Shown here in pieces: positions 58,609 through 64,000 of a stretch of DNA of 64,000 nt. Below the pieces are notes generated by a model. The model saw only the letters and a program-made list of their open reading frames with translations, was not told the origin of the DNA and made no database searches. The DNA comes from Caenimonas sedimenti. Its GTDB lineage: Bacteria > Pseudomonadota > Gammaproteobacteria > Burkholderiales > Burkholderiaceae_C. Each line of letters opens with the position of its first letter. Position 1 is the stretch's first letter. The DNA is taken from NCBI RefSeq assembly GCF_007833165.1, contig NZ_VOBQ01000008.1, positions 310,001 through 374,000 of the forward strand. Direction: 5' to 3'. A program made the position numbers and the translations under genes.

Positions 58609-59954
58609 CCCTGCACGACCTGCAGCGGCAGCGTGGCAACCTTCCAGTCGCGGCCGTACCTGGCGGTTGCGTAGGCGTTGCGGACGAACTCGAGAATTAC
58701 CGGTGAACGGTATTGGCGATTGGCGAAGCGCTTCATCGTGGCCGGCGTGTCCAGCGCCGTACCCACAAGGTCCTTGCGAGCCTGCTCAGCGTACACCTCG
58801 AACTCCGCTGGGGTCAGCGCGTCGAGTTCCTCGTTGAGCTGCCGCACGCGTTGCAAATAGGCGTCAGCCTCCCCAACGGGCCCGTGCACTGGTTTGGCGG
58901 AATGCGCCGGCGCCAATTCTCGATCGGCGGCTTCGGCTGGTTCTTCGAGCAAGCGTCCAGCGCCAGTCCTCAGGAGCTTGCGCAAATAGTTCAGCGGATT
59001 GTTGATGGGGACGCTTGGCTGCGCGCGGGTTCGCCCTCGGAGCAGCTCGATGCCTTCTTGCACCGCCTTTTCGCCGTATGCGTGCACGAGTTGATCGAGC
59101 TCGCGCTCGCGGATTCCGAAGTCTGCAGCATTCTCAACGAGCGACAGGTCCACGGGGCTCGCCTCGGGCTGCACCTGCTTGCGCTTCACGGCGAACTGCA
59201 CGTCGGTGACTGCCCTGCCCTGCTTGTACTCGACCAGGCGCACGTCCAATGAAGTGCGCTGACAGATTTCTGCGATCGCCGGCTTCAAGGTTTCGTTTTT
59301 GAACTTGCGCCATTCGCGCGGCTTCGTGTCTGGATCGTGCCGCAAGGTCTTGGTCCAGAACTCCGGTGGCGCTCTATTCGTGAGTCCCCCCGGTGCGTCC
59401 TTGTAGCGCGCGCAGATCTCGTAGAGAGCGATGCTCGCGTAGGTGGACAGGGCCGCCATTTCCTTGATATCCAACTGCGCCCATCGCGACGGTTCGATGA
59501 CCATGTCTCGGATCGTCGGCGGATAGAACCATGTGACCCAGAGTTCTCCCGCGCGACGCGAGAAGCGCGCCTCTGCGAGCAGCGTGAAGATCCGGCTGTT
59601 TTCGCGTGGATCGTCGCTAGTGGGCTCGAGGCCGGCGATCGAGGCTTGCGCCTCGTCGCTGGCAGACAAGGGAAACCAAGTCACGAGAGTGGTGCACATC
59701 TGTTCGATGTAGCTGCGCACCCGCGACGAATCACGCGTGGTCGCTTCGTAGCCCTTGACGATCTCGCTCATGGGCGCGCTGTAGCCGCCCTCTCCGTCGG
59801 CTTCCATGCGTTGGGCCTTGAAGATCATCACGTTGTAGGCAAGGCGGCCCGCACGCGTGAGGCTCTCCGTCTGTGGCGCGATGGCAAGCGTGGTGACGGC
59901 CTTCCGTAACGTCCAAGGCTTCCCGGACGCTAGCGGAGCAGGCTCTTTATCCAT
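58605..59954 (-). CDS. Rep_3-type plasmid replication initiator
   Basis: 449 residues from ATG 59952-59954; the start has no clear ribosome binding site, so it could be further in. The middle part (SLTRAGRLAYNVMIFKAQRM, ELWVTWFYPPTIRDMVIEPS, ALSTYASIALYEICARYKDA) fits the paired winged-helix initiators of iteron plasmids. The C terminus extends well past the usual length. It binds the iterons at 60038-60432 and opens the origin. It overlaps the RecE-like gene end (convergent). Confidence 0.75.
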   Translation of the reverse strand: MDKEPAPLASGKPWTLRKAVTTLAIAPQTESLTRAGRLAYNVMIFKAQRMEADGEGGYSAPMSEIVKGYEATTRDSSRVRSYIEQMCTTLVTWFPLSASDEAQASIAGLEPTSDDPRENSRIFTLLAEARFSRRAGELWVTWFYPPTIRDMVIEPSRWAQLDIKEMAALSTYASIALYEICARYKDAPGGLTNRAPPEFWTKTLRHDPDTKPREWRKFKNETLKPAIAEICQRTSLDVRLVEYKQGRAVTDVQFAVKRKQVQPEASPVDLSLVENAADFGIRERELDQLVHAYGEKAVQEGIELLRGRTRAQPSVPINNPLNYLRKLLRTGAGRLLEEPAEAADRELAPAHSAKPVHGPVGEADAYLQRVRQLNEELDALTPAEFEVYAEQARKDLVGTALDTPATMKRFANRQYRSPVILEFVRNAYATARYGRDWKVATLPLQVVQG

Positions 59955-60525
59955 GGGGGGAGTGTACTGTCCAAGCCGCTGCGGACGGTACGGGTGTGTG
60001 CTAGGTGCCGCTGGCCGGCTATATCGGGCGGGCGGCGCCGCAATGTCCGGACGCTGAGACTCCTGGGGGTCCGCAAACCTTGGACGCTCGGGCTCATTCA
60101 GCGCCCATTTCGGGTCCGCATTGTCCGGACGTTTTTGAGTCACGTCGCAGTAGCGGCCCACACTTACTAGAAGCGCCGGCCCTGTGGATATCGTTGAGGC
60201 CAGCCGTCCGCAATGTTTGGACGTTTCGGGCGTGTTGCCGGACGCCAACAGGGTTATCCACGGACAGACGTTCGGATTAGCTGGACGGTTCCACCGCGTT
60301 CACCGGACAGATTCCATCGTATCTGTTTGATTTATAACGGTTTTTCGTAGCGCAAACTCTTGAATGTTGTCAATGGTTAAACGGACAGTGTCTTGGAAGT
60401 GGATTGAAGACCGAAACGTCCGGGTTTTGCGGAAGTGGGGGATTCAGTAGTATGCGTTTGTCTAATTGGCTAAAACAACCGACATAGCGCAAAATCGCCG
60501 AATCGCTCAACCAAGGAAAATCCGC
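59955..60525. other. Putative replication origin (oriV) with iterons and DnaA boxes
   Basis: 571 bases without a gene between rep and parA. It holds five iterons of consensus CCGCAAnnnyyGGACGttTCGG, two DnaA boxes (TATCCACAG at 60182-60190 on the minus strand and TTATCCACG at 60254-60262) and an AT-rich stretch (60309-60385). This is the usual makeup of an iteron-controlled origin. Confidence 0.75.
60038..60432. repeat. Five iterons
   Basis: Copies begin at 60038, 60071, 60116 and 60208 on the plus strand; a fifth is inverted at 60411-60432. Examples: CCGCAATGTCCGGACGCT, CCGCAATGTTTGGACGTT. They are about 22 bases long with the core GGACG(T/C)T. Confidence 0.75.
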
Positions 60526-61704
60526 ATGGACATGAAGGCAGGGGAAGCAGCGTTTCGGCTCAAGGGCAGGCAGCCGATTTCCATCGACACATTCTCCGAC
60601 ATCGCCAAGCGCTGTAGCAAGGTGGTCGACAGAGTACGGGCGGCGATGCTAGCCCCAACTGCCACCAAGACGCCGCCGGTATTCCAGACCGCGCAGCTGG
60701 GTGCGATCGTCGGGCTCGATACCAAGCAGGTCGACTACCGGGCGAAGAAGGGTGAATTGCCTGCTGGCGAGCTGACGCCAGGTGGGCGCCGCCGCGTGTT
60801 CTCGCTGGCCGATGTTCGCCAGTGGTCCAGGGAACTGCGCAAGGAGAAGTTGCGTCCGGAAGGTGCGGAGGCCGTGACCCTCGTCACTGCGAATTTCAAA
60901 GGCGGTGTCACCAAAACGACGACGGCCGTCACCCTTGCGCAGGGGCTGAGCATGCGCGGTCACAAGGTGCTGTTGATCGACGCCGACCCGCAGGGAAGCG
61001 CGACCACGCTCTTTGGCCTGATCCCGGGCGTGGACATCGAGGAGGATCAAACCATCCTTCCGCTTTGCCGCGGCGATGCGGATTCGATCGAATACGCGAT
61101 CCGGCCGACCTATTGGGACGGGATCGACCTCGTGCCGGCGATGAACGGCCTATTCTCGGCCGAGTTCGATCTGCCATCGCGGCAGATGACTAGCAAGGGC
61201 TTCGAGTTCTGGAACGTCCTTCACAACGGCATCGATGCGGCGCGGCTGCACTACGACGTGATCATCATCGACACGCCGCCGTCCCTTTCGTACATCACGG
61301 TCAACGCGATCATGGCCGCCGACGGGCTGGTGATGCCCCTGCCCCCTAGCGCTCTCGATTTCTTGTCGAGTTCACAGTTCTGGAGCCTGGTTGCGGAGTT
61401 GACGCAAGGCTTGCAGAAGCACGGGGCGTCGAAGTCCTTTGACTTCATCGACGTCGTGCTCGCGAAGGTCAATTCCGAAGACACGGCGACGTCGGTGGTT
61501 CGCGGCTGGATCGCGAACGCGTACGGCGAAAAGGTAGTGCCGGTCGAAATCCCCGACACGTCCACCGCGGGTAGCGCGAGCGCCCAGTTCGGCACGGTCT
61601 ACGACCAATCGCGTAAGCGCGCGACGCAAGCATACGACCGGCTGGTGGACCTGATCGAAGAGCAGATCGGCACGACTTGGCTGCGGCAAGTCACGCCGGA
61701 ATAG
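60526..61704 (+). CDS. parA: ParA-type partition ATPase with N-terminal DNA-binding domain
   Basis: 392 residues from ATG 60526 with AAGGA upstream; a TTG at 60466 is open but less likely. Residues 56-105 form a MerR-like helix-turn-helix. The ATPase has the deviant Walker A FKGGVTKTT at 124-132, IDADPQGSATT and IIIDTPPSL. This is type Ia ParA, which also represses its own operon. Works with ParB for partition. Confidence 0.95.
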   Translation: MDMKAGEAAFRLKGRQPISIDTFSDIAKRCSKVVDRVRAAMLAPTATKTPPVFQTAQLGAIVGLDTKQVDYRAKKGELPAGELTPGGRRRVFSLADVRQWSRELRKEKLRPEGAEAVTLVTANFKGGVTKTTTAVTLAQGLSMRGHKVLLIDADPQGSATTLFGLIPGVDIEEDQTILPLCRGDADSIEYAIRPTYWDGIDLVPAMNGLFSAEFDLPSRQMTSKGFEFWNVLHNGIDAARLHYDVIIIDTPPSLSYITVNAIMAADGLVMPLPPSALDFLSSSQFWSLVAELTQGLQKHGASKSFDFIDVVLAKVNSEDTATSVVRGWIANAYGEKVVPVEIPDTSTAGSASAQFGTVYDQSRKRATQAYDRLVDLIEEQIGTTWLRQVTPE

Positions 61705-61714
61705 GAGAGAGGCC

Positions 61715-62737
61715 ATGAAACTGAGCGAAAAAGCAGCTAAGGTCAACTTCGACGACTTGGATGACGAGTCCGGGTCGGGCTCATCGGCAGCTCAGCCGGC
61801 GGGTGGGGCGCCCGCGGGGTCAGCTGCGGCGCCTCGGACGCGCGCGACCGGGGTCGCGGGCATCACCGATCGAATCAACCTGCATCACCAGGTCACGGAG
61901 CTTCAGACGCAGCTGGCGGCCTTCGAAGCCGCCCAGCTGGTGGTCATGCTGGATCCTGCACAAGTCAAGGAGAGCAAGTGGAAGAACCGCCACGAGCTGT
62001 CCTATTCGACCCAGGAGTACATGGATCTTCGCGATGAGATCGCGGCGGCGGGCGGGAATGTCCAGCCGATCAAGGTTCGACGCAAGGCGAAGGGCGCGAA
62101 CGGTGAGGACGAGTACGAGATCGTCTACGGACGCCGCCGCAACCGCTCGTGTCTGGATCTCGGTTTCAAAGTGGCTGCGATCATCGAGGACATGGACGAC
62201 CTCGCGCTGTTCACAGCGATGGAGCGAGAGAACCGAAATCGCGCTGATCTGAGTCCGTGGGAGCAGGGCGTCATGTACAAGGATGCACTTGATGCCAAGC
62301 TCTTCGCTTCGCAAAAGCAGATGGCTGCTGCGCTCGGCATCTCCGCCGGTGCGTTGAGCATGGCGCTCGCGCTCGCGTCACTTCCCGATGAAGTCATCAG
62401 CGCGTTCCCGTCGCCCCTCGAGCTGCAGTACCGATGGGGGACGGAACTCACTTCGGCTCTGGAGGCCGACACGGCCCGCGTCATTACGAAGGCCCAGGAA
62501 CTTGGCAAGATGTCTCCGCGACCGACCGCGCGAGTGGTTCTGGAAGCTCTGGTGGGTGCGGGTTCCGGCGCGCCCAAGGTGCAGCCAGAGGCGCGGGAGC
62601 TCCGCTCCGCTGACCGCATGGCTGGCATCTATTCGAAGGATGCCAAGGGCCGGATCAGCGTGAAGCTGAGCAGTGGAGCATTGACGGTGGCCAAGGAAAA
62701 GAAACTGGTGGAATTCTTGGAGCGCCTGTTGCAGTAG
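61715..62737 (+). CDS. parB: ParB-type centromere-binding protein
   Basis: 340 residues from ATG 61715, 10 bases after parA, with GGAGAG upstream. ParB features: YGRRRNRSCLDLG, MERENRNRADLSPWEQG, and a helix-turn-helix near QMAAALGISAGALSMALALA. The palindromes just downstream are its likely binding sites. Confidence 0.95.
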   Translation: MKLSEKAAKVNFDDLDDESGSGSSAAQPAGGAPAGSAAAPRTRATGVAGITDRINLHHQVTELQTQLAAFEAAQLVVMLDPAQVKESKWKNRHELSYSTQEYMDLRDEIAAAGGNVQPIKVRRKAKGANGEDEYEIVYGRRRNRSCLDLGFKVAAIIEDMDDLALFTAMERENRNRADLSPWEQGVMYKDALDAKLFASQKQMAAALGISAGALSMALALASLPDEVISAFPSPLELQYRWGTELTSALEADTARVITKAQELGKMSPRPTARVVLEALVGAGSGAPKVQPEARELRSADRMAGIYSKDAKGRISVKLSSGALTVAKEKKLVEFLERLLQ

Positions 62738-62755
62738 CGCGCCTTGCCCGAAATG

Positions 62756-62786
62756 AAAAAGCCCCGGTCGCCGGGGCTTTTTCTTT
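62756..62786 (+). terminator. Terminator of parAB
   Basis: GCCCCGG and CCGGGGC form a 7-base stem with a TCG loop, followed by TTTTTCTTTT. Strong rho-independent terminator. Confidence 0.9.
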
Positions 62787-62791
62787 TGGGA

Positions 62792-62898
62792 GTTCAACGG
62801 TTGAACGTGCCTGCGAACCACCTTCACAGGACGGGTTTCAACCGTTGAAACCTGTCGTAGCGTCGCGTCCCTTGCCGGCGGTTTCAACGGTTGAAACC
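62792..62898. repeat. parS-like palindromes, cluster 1 (three sites)
   Basis: GTTCAACGGTTGAAC (62792-62806) and two full copies GGTTTCAAC-(C/G)-GTTGAAACC (62834-62852 and 62880-62898). They lie straight after parB and are the likely ParB centromere. Confidence 0.8.
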
Positions 62899-62973
62899 CT
62901 TCGGGGTGCCCCTTGCATCCGAGGCAAAACCGATATGTCTCGCGGCCCGGAAAGGCTGCGTGCGGCCATAGCC

Positions 62974-63315
62974 TCAGGCGACCACGAGAGTTCGCCGTTT
63001 GCGAACGATCACGAGGGGAGGCACCACCGAAATCGAGCCCTCGACCGACGCGGAGGAAGGGCGAGGGTAGGGCGCCCTCGATTGCCTTTGGGCGCGTTCA
63101 ACGGCGCGCCGGAGCTGGCTGCTGTTGCCGAGCGGGGTTATGAAATCGCCGTTCAACTGGACATAGCTACCGCCGCTGTCGACGGCCAAGCCGCCGGCCG
63201 CGGCGCCACGCTCGACACTGCCAAGCAGCGAAAGGCCGAGGTCCTTTTCGCCCGCGTGGGTGTGCATTTTCCAGTACTCCGGTCCTATTCGAACCCGCCA
63301 CCTAGTCGTTGCCAT
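62974..63315 (-). CDS. Hypothetical protein between parS clusters
   Basis: 113 residues from ATG 63313-63315; a longer start exists 15 bases upstream and no ribosome binding site is evident. Contains WRVRIGPEYWKMHTHAGEKD and YVQLNGDFITPLGNSSQLRR, which look like true protein. No family is recognised. Confidence 0.5.
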   Translation of the reverse strand: MATTRWRVRIGPEYWKMHTHAGEKDLGLSLLGSVERGAAAGGLAVDSGGSYVQLNGDFITPLGNSSQLRRAVERAQRQSRAPYPRPSSASVEGSISVVPPLVIVRKRRTLVVA

Positions 63316-63434
63316 CTGGCAATTGTGCATGGGTCGCAGCGTCGCTTTGGGGCAGGGCGCTAGCCCGCCGCCATCGTCGCCTTGCGGCCTGACATCGGTG
63401 TCAGAAGATCCTCGGTGCGCCCGCCGGTGGCCTA

Positions 63435-63497
63435 GGTTTCAACCGTTGAACAGTGGTCAGAAGTGGCCGCGTTCCGCAGGTTTCAACGGTTGAAACC
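63435..63497. repeat. parS-like palindromes, cluster 2 (two sites)
   Basis: GGTTTCAACCGTTGAAC (63435-63451) and GGTTTCAACGGTTGAAACC (63479-63497). Same motif as cluster 1, about 540 bases away. Confidence 0.8.
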
Positions 63498-63555
63498 TCG
63501 GGGCAATGGCGGCAAAGCGAGGGCGGAAGTCTCAGCACAACGCACCAATGAGGTC

Positions 63556-63588
63556 AAAAAAATGCCTCGCACCTTTCGATGCGAGGCA
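63556..63588 (-). terminator. Terminator of rightmost gene
   Basis: TGCCTCGCA and TGCGAGGCA form a 9-base stem with an 8-base loop; on the minus strand it is followed by seven T. Confidence 0.85.
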
Positions 63589-63632
63589 AGGCCCAGCGGT
63601 AACCAGCCGCCAGGAGGTTCACACACGAACAA

Positions 63633-63980
63633 TCAAATCTGAATTCCTGGATGAAGGGTGGTGTCGACCCGGACGGTGGGGTCGCGTTTCGATCCCGTCT
63701 TCGCAATGTTCCAGAGGGGCAGTCCACACGCGACGAGTCCGCACACGTAGGTTTCGACGTGGTGGGCGAGATCGCGCTGCCCCGCCCTGGCGCGTTCCAG
63801 CGCGCCCGCAAGCACGCCACCCTCGCGACGGCACAACGCTTCAAGCTGCGGCCGAAAGATCGCGGAAACCGTGAACGGCATCGGCTCGCCCCCATCGAAC
63901 GCCGCTTCAATGGAGCGCCAGGCGCTGCTATGGAACAGCGCGCGCTGGCCCATCGGCCTGCGGGTTCCCAGCTCGAACAT
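63633..63980 (-). CDS. Hypothetical protein, unknown function
   Basis: 115 residues from ATG 63978-63980, followed by a terminator. Folded-looking sequence (SAWRSIEAAFDGGEPMPFTV, then HHVETYVCGLVACGLPLWNI). No family recognised. The start could lie beyond the window edge. Confidence 0.6.
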   Translation of the reverse strand: MFELGTRRPMGQRALFHSSAWRSIEAAFDGGEPMPFTVSAIFRPQLEALCRREGGVLAGALERARAGQRDLAHHVETYVCGLVACGLPLWNIAKTGSKRDPTVRVDTTLHPGIQI

Positions 63981-64000
63981 CGGAGCGAGCTTCCACCGCC

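Larger units (their letters stand above)
63316..63632. other. Gene-free region with parS cluster 2 and a terminator
   Basis: 317 bases without a gene. It holds two parS-like sites and the terminator of the last minus-strand gene; nothing else is seen. Confidence 0.5.

Noticed and set aside
60466-60525. TTG at 60466 as the parA start
   Set aside because: The ATG at 60526 has AAGGA upstream and gives a normal ParA length.
62984-62996. GGCGACCACGA as a seventh shared-class promoter
   Set aside because: The core is present, but no -35 box follows and the site is inside a coding frame.
1-64000. tRNA genes, rRNA, CRISPR arrays, insertion sequences
   Set aside because: No transposase, repeat-spacer array or tRNA-like cloverleaf was seen on either strand by eye; a tRNAscan and an IS search would be decisive.

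Overview
The window looks like part of a large conjugative or formerly conjugative plasmid from a GC-rich betaproteobacterium, probably Burkholderiales. It carries an iteron-initiator replicon (Rep_3-type protein, iterons, DnaA boxes), a ParA/ParB pair with palindromic parS-like sites, and a PRTRC cassette, a gene set typical of large plasmids. No rRNA, tRNA, insertion sequence or CRISPR array was seen. Almost all of the window is coding, and several operons show stop/start overlaps.

Left part (1-6776): envelope and accessory genes. These are two divergent zincin-like proteins (one cut by the window edge, one broken by a one-base frameshift), a Ser/Thr kinase with a TPR tail, and several secreted proteins of unknown role. 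From 22 kb down to 6.5 kb on the minus strand lies a transfer region: FlhD/FlhC-like regulators (compare SetCD/AcaCD of SXT and IncC elements), a MOBH/TraI_2-type relaxase-like protein, a TraD-like coupling protein, a DUF4400 membrane protein, and VirB11, B2, B3, B4, B5 and B6 homologues. It ends with a membrane-anchored double AAA+ ATPase. VirB8, B9 and B10 were not found here. The relaxase-like protein and the coupling protein lack expected motif residues. A divergent XRE-like regulator sits beside the FlhD-like gene.

Middle (22.9-45.5 kb): DNA metabolism and maintenance. There is a zinc-finger/Toprim primase, a CobT-like VWA protein with a DUF3150 partner, a CobS-like MoxR ATPase further right, an SOS-controlled imuA-imuB-dnaE2 mutasome, a cobalamin-dependent ribonucleotide reductase (nrdJ), SSB, and a UvrD-like helicase. 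The PRTRC cassette (45.6-52.1 kb) holds a ParB-like protein, an E1-like ThiF protein, an E2-like protein (B), a JAMM protein (A), a ubiquitin-like protein (C), and proteins E and F. It is followed by a tightly overlapping operon with a TraB/Lnt-like protein, a bactofilin, a single-pass membrane protein and a gp3-like recombination directionality factor homologue. The right end holds a RecE-like nuclease, the Rep gene, the origin, parAB and parS.

The strongest new signal is a promoter class shared by six minus-strand transcription units: primase; DUF3150-CobT; nrdJ; the CobS-SSB operon; PRTRC F-B-A-ThiF; and PRTRC ParB-E-C. Each has the core TGGTCGCCATCG (allowing a few mismatches) next to a TTGCAC/TTGACA-like -35 box, a 17-18 base spacer and a weak -10 box. 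Four of the leaders are about 105 nt long and rich in hairpins. This suggests one regulator coordinates plasmid replication, nucleotide supply and the ubiquitin-like cassette.
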